NCBI GenBank assembly: GCA_018658605.1
Contig: JABHUV010000255.1
Span: 1-12,401 of the forward strand
DNA length: 12,401 nt
Source: Planctomycetaceae bacterium
GTDB lineage: Bacteria > Planctomycetota > Planctomycetia > Pirellulales > Pirellulaceae
Direction: 5' to 3'
The position numbers and the translations under genes were made by a program. This document shows positions 1-6,833 of the stretch, in pieces (position 1 is the first letter of the stretch; each line of letters starts with the position of its first letter). The notes beneath the pieces are model-generated. The model ran no database searches and was not told where the DNA came from. It was given only the letters and a program-made list of their open reading frames with translations.

Positions 1-172
1 ATCCACAAATAACGAATTAACAGTAGCTGCTCACAATCGCTACAACTGGTTTATCTGCTTAATTGACAGGTTCGTAGCTTTCTCAACCTCTCTCGCCGTA
101 GCCCTTGGTACGCGCCGATAACAGAAGTACGGATATTCTCCGACGAACACTTTTTTTGTTAGCCGCGTGCAT

Positions 173-177
173 GGAAG
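173..177 (+). promoter_or_regulatory. Ribosome binding site choosing the ATG at 185
   Basis: GGAAG lies 7 nt upstream of the ATG at 185. The only upstream in-frame alternative is a GTG at 167, which has no purine-rich sequence at the right distance. This favours the ATG at 185, which also puts the signal peptide directly at the N-terminus. Confidence 0.5.
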
Positions 178-184
178 CCTACGG

Positions 185-1228
185 ATGATTTTTTGCCTCA
201 AAATTAGATTATTCCCATCGGTCATAGCGACAACCATTGGAATACTAGTCGCTAGTCATGCGACAACCGCTGAGCCGACTGCGCGCCCAGTCCAGAATCG
301 CCAACCTGTTATCAGCAGCGTCTGTTTACAAACCGCTGGAAATCTCATGGCGACCGCCGGCGATGATCACATCGTACGTATCTGGAATTTAAAAACGGGG
401 ACGCAGGTGCATGAACTGCACGGCCATAACGGCTGGATTCGCACAGCGAAATTCATCGGAAATTCAAATATTCTGGCGACCGCAGGCGACGATGGTCAAG
501 TCATTCGCTGGGACTGTGTCAGTGGGCGACAACTAGACGTGCTACTGACACTTGATCATGCCGTTTGGCGTATTGCTGTAAACCCGCAAGCAACCCAACT
601 AGCGGTCAGTGGATTCACTTCGACGGTGACCGTCGTTGATTTAGCAGATAAACAAATCACTCAGCAACACCAGCATCCCACATCGGATATACGCGGCCTA
701 GCGTACACCACAACTGGTGACCGCCTTGCCTGTGGTGGCCGCGACGGAATGATTCGCATTTGGTCTACCTCAACCGGCGAACTACTTTCTACGGTGACAG
801 CCCATCAACGGATAATCCGAGACCTCAGCTTTATCAAATCTGACTCGCATATCGTCAGTATCGGCGATGATCGCATCCTCCGTGTAAGCTCACTTTCCGC
901 TGATCCAACGAGCAAGAATGCAGGATATTCCATCGCCCTCGCAAAACAACTTCCGTTTGCATTAACCGTCTGCGGCGATGCTCAAGTTGCCATTGGCAGC
1001 AGTGATAATCAAATTCACCTCTGGAATATCGACTCCAAACAACAAACTCGGATTTTTCAAGGCCACACCGGCAGCGTTATCGCACTAGACTTTTCACCCT
1101 CAAACAACGACCGCACGGGTCGTCTCGTTTCCGGCAGTTTTGATACGTCCATTCGCACGTGGCAAATAAAGACGAATGCAGAAGAAGTAATTCGAGTCAG
1201 TAAACAATCCACCACTAACCGTAAATAG
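185..1228 (+). CDS. Exported WD40-repeat protein, single seven-bladed propeller
   Basis: Seen: 347 aa from the ATG at 185. An N-terminal signal peptide (hydrophobic core about residues 9-24, likely cleavage after the SHATTA stretch near residue 29) is followed by seven WD40-type repeats. Their closing strands are VRIWN (64-68), VIRWD (106-110), VTVVD (148-152), IRIWS (190-194), LRVSS (232-236), IHLWN (277-281) and IRTWQ (323-327). The first five are exactly 42 residues apart, the last steps 45 and 46, so the protein is one complete propeller with only a short basic tail. Blades 3 and 5 lack the closing tryptophan. Family knowledge: such propellers are protein-binding scaffolds without catalysis, and in planctomycetes they often occur in exported proteins. 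Inference: a periplasmic or surface scaffold. It ends 27 nt before the large surface-protein gene and may be cotranscribed with it. A GTG start at 167 would add six residues but lacks a ribosome binding site. The ligand cannot be inferred. Confidence 0.88.
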   Translation: MIFCLKIRLFPSVIATTIGILVASHATTAEPTARPVQNRQPVISSVCLQTAGNLMATAGDDHIVRIWNLKTGTQVHELHGHNGWIRTAKFIGNSNILATAGDDGQVIRWDCVSGRQLDVLLTLDHAVWRIAVNPQATQLAVSGFTSTVTVVDLADKQITQQHQHPTSDIRGLAYTTTGDRLACGGRDGMIRIWSTSTGELLSTVTAHQRIIRDLSFIKSDSHIVSIGDDRILRVSSLSADPTSKNAGYSIALAKQLPFALTVCGDAQVAIGSSDNQIHLWNIDSKQQTRIFQGHTGSVIALDFSPSNNDRTGRLVSGSFDTSIRTWQIKTNAEEVIRVSKQSTTNRK

Positions 1229-1255
1229 CTCTATCATTTTTCCCTTTCCTAAAAC

Positions 1256-4252
1256 ATGTCCATGAAACGTTTATTCTCAAAATTCGCACGACAGTCTAAG
1301 CAGTACGCTGGATATGACCAACGCCGTGACACGGTGCGTTTGAGTAAATTCGAATTACTCGAGCAGCGTTGTTTGCTGGCCGCAGATCTACTAAATCTAG
1401 GGGTAGTCTACCATGAACGTGACCTCGGATCCGATCAGACAGGTGACACATTCGAAGTGACATTTAATGGCGGTGCCCAGAATTCCGAATTAACTCGACT
1501 CATCATCAACAGTGACCATGATCAACTCGGATTTGGCTCCGCAGATGTTATTTTTGATACGCAAGCCGGCGGACTAGGGGCAGATCAAGCCATTCCACTA
1601 TCTGTAAAACAATGGACCGCACAAAATCCGCTGGCCACCCTGACGACACAGGTCAGCGATGGTGGAAGTTCAATAATTGTAACTCTAATGGGATTCCAAG
1701 CGGAAGATCGCCTGATATTAGAAGTCGATGTTGACGAAGTTGAGTTTCTGAACCCGCACGAGACAGACCTGACTACTATCAACTCAGGTATTGACCCAAT
1801 CACTTCGGGCATCGAATTCCAAGGCGTTCGATTATCTGCTGAATTCTCCGCACCCGGCTATGAAGACACAGGCGGGATGACGCTATTTTGGAATGCCTAT
1901 GATCCCGCTCGCACAACAAGCGGCCTCGACATTCCTGCCGACAACGCCGCTGGGGCTCGTGACCGAACCGCTGGCGCTTTCATCTCAATACAACAACAGC
2001 AATCGCCTTCCTCAATCAGCGGTTCTGTGTTCATGGATACAAATAATGACCAACAACGCAACTCAGAGGATTACCCGCTTAGCAATGTTCAAATCGAATT
2101 ATGGAAAAAAGAAGCTGGAAGTTATGTTCCCACAGGGCAAGTCCAAAATACTAATGAATCTGGTGCGTATGGTTTTAGCGGCCTCGAACCCGGAACCTAC
2201 GAAATCCACGAACAACAACCGCTCGGACTGATAAACAGCATTGCGGCGCCAGGTCAGCTCAATGGACAACCTAACGGTACAGTAAAAGATCTCAATACCA
2301 TTACACAAATCGTAGTGACACAGGGTGGCCAAAATATCACAGAAGTGGATTTCGCTGAAACAGGCTACGCGAGCATCGCCGGATCCGTCTTCACGACGTT
2401 CAACAGCCACGATGTGCCAATTGCCGGCGTCGCCGTGGAACTCCAGTGTTCAATAAATCAATCATCCCAAATTCAATTGACTGACGAAAACGGCAATTAC
2501 TTCTTTAGTTCAGTGCTACCTGGAATGTGTTCAGTCAGCGAAACCACTCCCATTGGTTTATTCGACGGACCAGAACAAGTTGGAAATATTGATGACCGCA
2601 CCTTTGGTACTGCCGATGGCCTCGATTCCATCCACTCGATCTTACTTCGCAGTGGCAACCAGGCAGTCGATTACAATTTCTACGAACATCTGCCAGCGCA
2701 GATATCAGGAGTTGTTTTCCAAGACGGAGAGACGGTTATCGTTCAGAGTGATTTACAAGTCGCTGACGTTGTGGCACCAGCTGGAGAGCTTTCTATCAAC
2801 GACCGACGACTGCACGGTATCGAAGTAACCTTAACGAATCTCACAACTGGTAAAATGCAACGGATGCTAACAAACGCTCTAGGTGAATTTTCATTTGAGG
2901 GGCTAACCGCAGGCACTTACCAACTCAATGAAAAACAGCCAATGGGCTTTCATGACGGCCTTGACCATGCTGGTACAGCTGGCGGGACCGTTGATGAGGA
3001 ACAAGATCAAATAACGCAGATCGAACTAGCGTTTGGACAAATCGCAACGGATTATTTCTTCAGCGAGTATCGAGTAAAAATAGTCACCCCTGTCGAAACG
3101 GCAGAGCCCGCGGTTATCGAACCTCCTCGCCTACCACCTCCCGTTATCGAAATACCCAACCCACCGTCAAACCCAGTAATCCAAACCAACGGATTTGATG
3201 CAAACCCACCCATCAACGGTCAACTTAGTACGATCAGTAATCCTGATATATATATCCCTGTATTCGGCTCAGGACACACGCTAAATTCAACGCTGAACGC
3301 TTGGCACTTGAGTGTCGTTGACGGTGGTATGCCGCGCGGTGATATTTTACCACTGTCGACCATGACACCCGTCACATTCACTCGCGATACCGTGTGGGAT
3401 GCAACTCTTACGAATAACGGAACGTGGCATGCAAAAACGCTGACAGGCACAATAATCGATGTTGCCCATTTAAATCTTGGAGCCGCTGGAGCAGTAGCGG
3501 TTGCCGCTGACTTTAACGGTGATGGAGTTGCGGAGATTGCCATGTACAGCGATGGCTATTGGTTCATTGACATCAATGGCAATGGCCGTTGGGATGACGA
3601 CGATCTGTGGGCGGAGATGGGTTCGAGTGAGGATATGCCGGTCGTTGGAGACTGGGATGGCGACGGTAAAGACGATATTGGTGTCTATGGACTGCAATGG
3701 CCCGGTGATATTGACGCCTTGGCACAAGATCCAGGGTTGCCTGACTTAGCGAACCGTGAAGTGACTAAACCGAAGAATGTCCCACCGACTCGACAACTAG
3801 GAGCATCTCGCAGACGCCTCATGCAAACCACCGCCCGCGGTGATGTGCGAGCGGATGTTGTCGACCATGTATTCCAGTATGGCCGTGGACAAGAAGTTGC
3901 GGTGACCGGTGATTGGAATGGTGATGGCGTTGCTAACATCGGTACCTATCAGGATGGCCAATGGAAACTAGATACCAATGGCGATGGTCGTATATCCACT
4001 GGTGATCAAGTGGTTAAGTTTGGCCAAGCAGGCGATATTCCCGTAGTCGGCGATTTCAATGGAGATGGAGTTGACCAAATCGGGGTCTTCCGTGGCGGCA
4101 AGTGGCACCTCGACACCAACGGCGACCTACAGCGTGATCATATCGACCAAGTGTTCCAACTTGGCACAGACAGCGACCAACCCATCGTCGGTGATTTCGA
4201 TGGCGACGGCATCGATGACATTGCTGTCTACCAAGCCAAAAAAGCCGGCTAA
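1256..4252 (+). CDS. Large secreted surface protein: LEPR-XLL-type motif, three SdrD/Cna-B domains, Ca-binding FG-GAP-like repeats
   Basis: Seen: 998 aa. A basic N-terminus precedes ELLEQRCLLAAD (about residues 33-44), which matches the planctomycete LEPR-XLL motif found near the N-terminus of giant exported proteins. Residues about 45-250 are a beta-rich region I do not recognise. Three SdrD/Cna-B-like beta-sandwich domains follow, starting near 253 (SISGSVFMDTNND), 373 (SIAGSVF) and 482 (QISGVVF), each with a GxYxFxxLxPGTYxxxExxP-like core. A proline-rich linker spans about 607-645. The C-terminal third carries D[FW][ND]GDG motifs at 752, 799, 886, 933 and 980, each followed by I[GA].[YF]; steps are 47, 87, 47 and 47. 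Further loops such as DINGNG and DTNGDG lie between them. These are FG-GAP/VCBS-like calcium-binding blades. Inference: a calcium-stabilised cell-surface or extracellular adhesion or matrix protein. No Shine-Dalgarno site is visible; the ATG at 1262 is an equally possible start. There is no C-terminal anchor or LPXTG motif. Confidence 0.88.
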   Translation: MSMKRLFSKFARQSKQYAGYDQRRDTVRLSKFELLEQRCLLAADLLNLGVVYHERDLGSDQTGDTFEVTFNGGAQNSELTRLIINSDHDQLGFGSADVIFDTQAGGLGADQAIPLSVKQWTAQNPLATLTTQVSDGGSSIIVTLMGFQAEDRLILEVDVDEVEFLNPHETDLTTINSGIDPITSGIEFQGVRLSAEFSAPGYEDTGGMTLFWNAYDPARTTSGLDIPADNAAGARDRTAGAFISIQQQQSPSSISGSVFMDTNNDQQRNSEDYPLSNVQIELWKKEAGSYVPTGQVQNTNESGAYGFSGLEPGTYEIHEQQPLGLINSIAAPGQLNGQPNGTVKDLNTITQIVVTQGGQNITEVDFAETGYASIAGSVFTTFNSHDVPIAGVAVELQCSINQSSQIQLTDENGNYFFSSVLPGMCSVSETTPIGLFDGPEQVGNIDDRTFGTADGLDSIHSILLRSGNQAVDYNFYEHLPAQISGVVFQDGETVIVQSDLQVADVVAPAGELSINDRRLHGIEVTLTNLTTGKMQRMLTNALGEFSFEGLTAGTYQLNEKQPMGFHDGLDHAGTAGGTVDEEQDQITQIELAFGQIATDYFFSEYRVKIVTPVETAEPAVIEPPRLPPPVIEIPNPPSNPVIQTNGFDANPPINGQLSTISNPDIYIPVFGSGHTLNSTLNAWHLSVVDGGMPRGDILPLSTMTPVTFTRDTVWDATLTNNGTWHAKTLTGTIIDVAHLNLGAAGAVAVAADFNGDGVAEIAMYSDGYWFIDINGNGRWDDDDLWAEMGSSEDMPVVGDWDGDGKDDIGVYGLQWPGDIDALAQDPGLPDLANREVTKPKNVPPTRQLGASRRRLMQTTARGDVRADVVDHVFQYGRGQEVAVTGDWNGDGVANIGTYQDGQWKLDTNGDGRISTGDQVVKFGQAGDIPVVGDFNGDGVDQIGVFRGGKWHLDTNGDLQRDHIDQVFQLGTDSDQPIVGDFDGDGIDDIAVYQAKKAG

Positions 4253-4292
4253 GCAATTTTTAACCACAAAAAATCTAACGGTAAACGCACGG

Positions 4293-4309
4293 TAGAAGCT
4301 TTCCTTCTA
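4293..4309. terminator. Weak hairpin between convergent genes
   Basis: TAGAAG and CTTCTA form a perfect 6-bp stem around a 5-nt loop (CTTTC) in the 61-nt gap between the convergent surface-protein and 56-aa genes. It lies just past the minus-strand stop codon. The stem is AT-rich and no T-tract follows directly on either strand, so it is only a possible transcription end. Confidence 0.2.
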
Positions 4310-4313
4310 ACCC

Positions 4314-4484
4314 CTACGAATTCTTCAATTCATCAGCCTCGGCTTGGAATGCGACAATTTCCGATTCGAGCCGAGCGACTTCACCCGGTTCATCATCCTG
4401 TTGCTTGGCACCGGCAAGTTGCATTTTCAGATTCTGCACCTTCTTGCGGACCACTTCCAATCGCTTCTTAGCTTTCTTGTTCAT
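4314..4484 (-). CDS. Small 56-aa charged coiled-coil protein, function unknown
   Basis: Seen: an ATG at 4484 preceded by a good Shine-Dalgarno (GGGGAG, 6 nt spacer) opens a 56-codon frame ending in TAG. It starts MNKKAKKRLEVVRKK and ends QAEADELKNS. The protein is rich in Lys, Glu, Gln and Leu, with no Cys, Trp or membrane segment. Two heptad-like helices (about 6-27 and 35-54) flank an acidic Pro-Gly turn (DDEPGE, 30-35), suggesting a helical hairpin or coiled coil. It starts 25 nt after the CopD-like gene and is probably the last gene of that transcript. From memory, similar short KKRLEVLRKKLQ-type proteins recur in planctomycete genomes without assigned function; I could not check this. 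Basic N-terminus and acidic C-terminus suggest dimerisation or nucleic-acid contact, which is speculative. It is short enough to be missed by length-filtered gene calling. Confidence 0.8.
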   Translation of the reverse strand: MNKKAKKRLEVVRKKVQNLKMQLAGAKQQDDEPGEVARLESEIVAFQAEADELKNS

Positions 4485-4490
4485 CCGCTT

Positions 4491-4496
4491 CTCCCC
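4491..4496 (-). promoter_or_regulatory. Shine-Dalgarno of the 56-aa gene
   Basis: GGGGAG on the minus strand lies 6 nt before the ATG at 4484. It is the strongest ribosome binding site in the window and the main reason to accept this short frame as a gene. Confidence 0.7.
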
Positions 4497-4509
4497 ATTG
4501 TTTGTTTGC

Positions 4510-5022
4510 TTATTTCGTGCTAATTATCGTTTCATCTTGCGAGTCAACCAATGAAACAACCATAGCCGTCTCTTCCGCTGCAGCGCGAGGAACCACCCTC
4601 ATACCTCCCGCCAGTAATACAACAATAATTGCTGCGTACATATTGATTTTTCCCCAGAACGCTTCCTTCTCTTGAAACTTCAGGGCCGCGTCGCTCTTCC
4701 CCGCCAACATGGAGCTGATATAAAAAATCGAACACGCTAAGACAAGTTTCAATGCGAGCAAACCATGATACATTCCACCTGGCTTGTCATCCGCACCAAA
4801 GATAACCATCGTATTATACAAACCGCTCAATAGTAAAAGTAATGCACAGCCCATAATCACTTTGGACCACTTCCGTTTGATTTGCTGCTTGACTGCGTTT
4901 TCTGGATCATTGCCATCAAGCGACGGGCACAGTACGAGCTGCGTAAAGATCGCTCCGCCAACCATCACGACCGCGGGAAGAATGTGCATCCAGCGGGAAA
5001 TTAAAGAGATCATATCATCCAT
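4510..5022 (-). CDS. CopD-like four-helix integral membrane protein
   Basis: Seen: 170 aa with four hydrophobic segments at about 12-32, 53-74, 84-107 and 123-141. The first begins with RWMHILPAVVMVGGAIF, closely following the W-x-H-x4-VxxGG pattern of the CopD/DUF2269-type membrane family. The third starts with MYHGLLALKLVLA. His13 and His86, near the ends of helices 1 and 3, could bind metal or heme. The last 29 residues are soluble, with no recognisable domain. Family knowledge: CopD-related proteins are linked to copper handling, but many short members are uncharacterised and may be heme-binding; no copper genes are nearby, so a copper role is not supported here. The gene starts 5 nt after the stop of the nucleotidyltransferase gene, with GGAG (5031-5034) inside that gene's last codons, so translational coupling is likely. 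An in-frame ATG three codons later is less well spaced. Confidence 0.72.
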   Translation of the reverse strand: MDDMISLISRWMHILPAVVMVGGAIFTQLVLCPSLDGNDPENAVKQQIKRKWSKVIMGCALLLLLSGLYNTMVIFGADDKPGGMYHGLLALKLVLACSIFYISSMLAGKSDAALKFQEKEAFWGKINMYAAIIVVLLAGGMRVVPRAAAEETAMVVSLVDSQDETIISTK

Positions 5023-5027
5023 ATTTT

Positions 5028-6320
5028 TTACTCCAATGAATCTGAAAGTTGCTGAAATACTGCTTGTGCTAATATTGCTGCGTCCGGTTTTGTTGTCGTT
5101 TCACCCGTGAGTTGTGCATCACGCACGACTGTCAGTACTTTAGAGAATAGCGGGCCTGGGTGCAGCCCCATTTCTTTTAAATCTTTTCCGTCGATCAACG
5201 GCGCTGGGTTTAATTGATCTAATGGTAAATCGAGCTTCTGCTGACAAAAGTCGACACCAACTGTGGATTGTTGGTGATGACTGGACCAGGCCGCCGCGAT
5301 AGCAAGAGTTTTTGCCGCATTTGGGTTAATCAATAGCCTTTGAATTTGAGGCCATGGTGCAGAATCGGCGTTCATAAACTGTTCCACATGATCAACGATC
5401 CAGCAAACAGTACTAATGTCGTCATTGGACATCTTCATTTGTTTCAGACTAGACCGTACGTCACTCAAGATCACGTTTGGTGCAAGTATTTTATAGATAA
5501 GTGCTAATGTCGAAAGAAAATTGTTAGTGGGCATTGCCGCAGTAATTGCTAACAACGATTGCCAATTGGCAGCTTGACTTGATTCCGGCAATGCAAGGCC
5601 GGGCACAGCGTACGCTAAGACACCGGTGTCTAGCAGCAATTCCAACCCACGTTGGTAATTTTTCGACTCCAGAGTCTTCTGCAGTTCGACTAAAATCCGT
5701 TCGCGCGAAACTTGTTGCAGGTTCTCGGCAAACTGCTTCACCGCTGCTAAAGTTTCTGCGTGAATGGTGAATTGGAGCGTTGTGGCAAAGCGAATGGCAC
5801 GCAAAATTCGCAGCTTATCTTCATGAAATCGTTCTGCCGGGTTCCCAATCGCTCGAATAACTTTGGCAATCAGGTCTGCTTGGCCATTCACAAAATCGAT
5901 GACTTGTTCATCAATAGGATCATAGAACATGCCATTAATGGTAAAGTCACGGCGCAGTGCATCTTGCTCAGCATTACAAAAAATGACACCATCCGGATGA
6001 CGACCATCGCTGTAATTAGCATCTTCGCGAAAAGTGGCGATTTCGATATTGCCTGTCGCTTTGGTGCCAATCAATGTAATGACGCCAAAAGCAGCTCCGA
6101 TCGCTAGCGTTTTCTTTTTAGTGAAGACTTCCTGAATCTGATCTGGCAGGGCATTGGTCGCGATATCGTAATCGTGGGGATCTTGCGGGGGCTGTAGTTT
6201 CTGATCACGAACACATCCCCCAGCAAAATACGCAATAAACCCTGCTTTGCGCAGTTTCCGCACAGTTTTCACCGCATTCAAACGGGCTTTTTCAACATCG
6301 ATGGGTGACGATTCGATCAT
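5028..6320 (-). CDS. cca: CCA tRNA nucleotidyltransferase / poly(A) polymerase family protein
   Basis: Role (family): class II nucleotidyltransferase that adds or repairs the CCA (or CC or A) end of tRNAs, or polyadenylates RNA, in the cytoplasm. Seen: 430 aa. The head domain has GGCVRD (34-39), the metal-binding DYD (50-52), ATFRED (95-100), RRDFTIN (123-129), then the neck motif with RFHEDKLRILRAIRFA (164-179). The C-terminal body keeps the PLIDGKDLKEMGLHPGPLF signature (374-392) of bacterial CCA enzymes. There is no HD phosphohydrolase domain. Odd: the stretch between VRD and DYD is QKLQPPQDPH, about two residues longer than the usual RDLLLGxxPKD and lacking the LLG. Specificity (CCA, CC only, A only, or poly(A)) cannot be read from sequence alone. 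No Shine-Dalgarno precedes the ATG. It lies 58 nt after the rhodanese gene and 5 nt before the CopD-like gene, within a minus-strand cluster. Confidence 0.9.
   Translation of the reverse strand: MIESSPIDVEKARLNAVKTVRKLRKAGFIAYFAGGCVRDQKLQPPQDPHDYDIATNALPDQIQEVFTKKKTLAIGAAFGVITLIGTKATGNIEIATFREDANYSDGRHPDGVIFCNAEQDALRRDFTINGMFYDPIDEQVIDFVNGQADLIAKVIRAIGNPAERFHEDKLRILRAIRFATTLQFTIHAETLAAVKQFAENLQQVSRERILVELQKTLESKNYQRGLELLLDTGVLAYAVPGLALPESSQAANWQSLLAITAAMPTNNFLSTLALIYKILAPNVILSDVRSSLKQMKMSNDDISTVCWIVDHVEQFMNADSAPWPQIQRLLINPNAAKTLAIAAAWSSHHQQSTVGVDFCQQKLDLPLDQLNPAPLIDGKDLKEMGLHPGPLFSKVLTVVRDAQLTGETTTKPDAAILAQAVFQQLSDSLE
5031..5034 (-). promoter_or_regulatory. Ribosome binding site inside the end of the cca-like gene
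   Basis: GGAG abuts the TAA stop (5028-5030) of the nucleotidyltransferase gene and sits 8 nt before the ATG of the CopD-like gene. A ribosome terminating on the first gene would cover this site, so coupling of the two genes is likely. Confidence 0.6.
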
Positions 6321-6378
6321 AGACTAGAGCATAGCATTTACGCCAGAATTTGGAACCGCGAATAGCACACTTCGATGG

Positions 6379-6723
6379 TTAACCGTATCGCGGTAGGCTG
6401 TCGTCAATATCAATACTCCACGCATCAATACCACCGTCCATGCTTTGGCATTGTTTGAAGCCTTGGCTTAATAACCACTGCGTCACTTGCAAACTCCGCA
6501 TACCATGATGGCAATACACAACGACGTGATCCTCCGCATGCGGCAGTAGCTCATCCACTCTTGCTTGCATCTCACTCATCGGTAGCAAGCGTGCTCCGTC
6601 AACCTTAACCAGATCCCATTCGCCTTGCTCGCGGCAATCCAACAGCACAAAATCTGCTTGCTCGTCTAACAAGTTTTTGACCTCAGATACAGATATTTCT
6701 AATGGCAATTCATCATTTGTCAT
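6379..6723 (-). CDS. Single-domain rhodanese-like sulfurtransferase
   Basis: Seen: 114 aa, one rhodanese domain filling the chain. LLDCREQGEWDLVKVDGA (27-44) is the conserved CH2A-like region, and the active-site loop is CHHGMRS with the catalytic Cys71. The C-terminus reads MDGGIDAWSIDIDDSLPRYG, very like the rhodanese domains of the MoeB/ThiF-fused and GlpE-like groups. Family knowledge: Cys71 carries a persulfide and passes sulfur to acceptors such as cyanide, thiols or sulfur-carrier proteins. No signal peptide, so cytoplasmic. It is the first gene of the minus-strand cluster; the link to tRNA end maturation downstream is suggestive (tRNA thiolation uses rhodaneses) but unproved, because this family is generic. 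A weak AAGG lies 9 nt before the ATG. The promoter should lie in the divergent region after 6723, but no clear -35/-10 pair is visible. Confidence 0.88.
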   Translation of the reverse strand: MTNDELPLEISVSEVKNLLDEQADFVLLDCREQGEWDLVKVDGARLLPMSEMQARVDELLPHAEDHVVVYCHHGMRSLQVTQWLLSQGFKQCQSMDGGIDAWSIDIDDSLPRYG

Positions 6724-6780
6724 CTATTAAAACCTTATCGTGGTAAAGTGAAGGCCTGCGAGCGGTATTCTTACCCAAGC

Positions 6781-6793
6781 AATGTTAAACATT
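6781..6793. promoter_or_regulatory. Perfect 13-bp palindrome in the divergent intergenic region
   Basis: AATGTT-A-AACATT is a perfect inverted repeat (6-bp half-sites, 1-nt centre) between the divergently transcribed rhodanese and helicase genes. It is of a size bound by dimeric repressors. It matches no regulator site I know, and such short AT-rich palindromes also occur by chance. Confidence 0.3.
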
Positions 6794-6833
6794 CCGATAT
6801 CCGGTTACAAGTATTCTGATTCCATATCATAAC

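Noticed and set aside
23..43. Inverted repeat GTAGC / GCTAC near the window start
   Set aside because: A 5-bp stem with an 11-nt loop is expected by chance and no T-tract follows.
63..68. Perfect TTGACA hexamer upstream of the WD40 gene
   Set aside because: No -10-like hexamer is present 16-18 nt downstream, so I do not call a promoter.
40..237. 65-codon minus-strand frame overlapping the start of the WD40 gene
   Set aside because: It overlaps the signal-peptide region of a well-supported gene, has no recognisable domain and no good ribosome binding site.
2099..2828. Longer open frames inside the surface-protein gene on either strand
   Set aside because: They are shadows of the strongly supported SdrD-domain frame; their translations show no domain or sensible composition.
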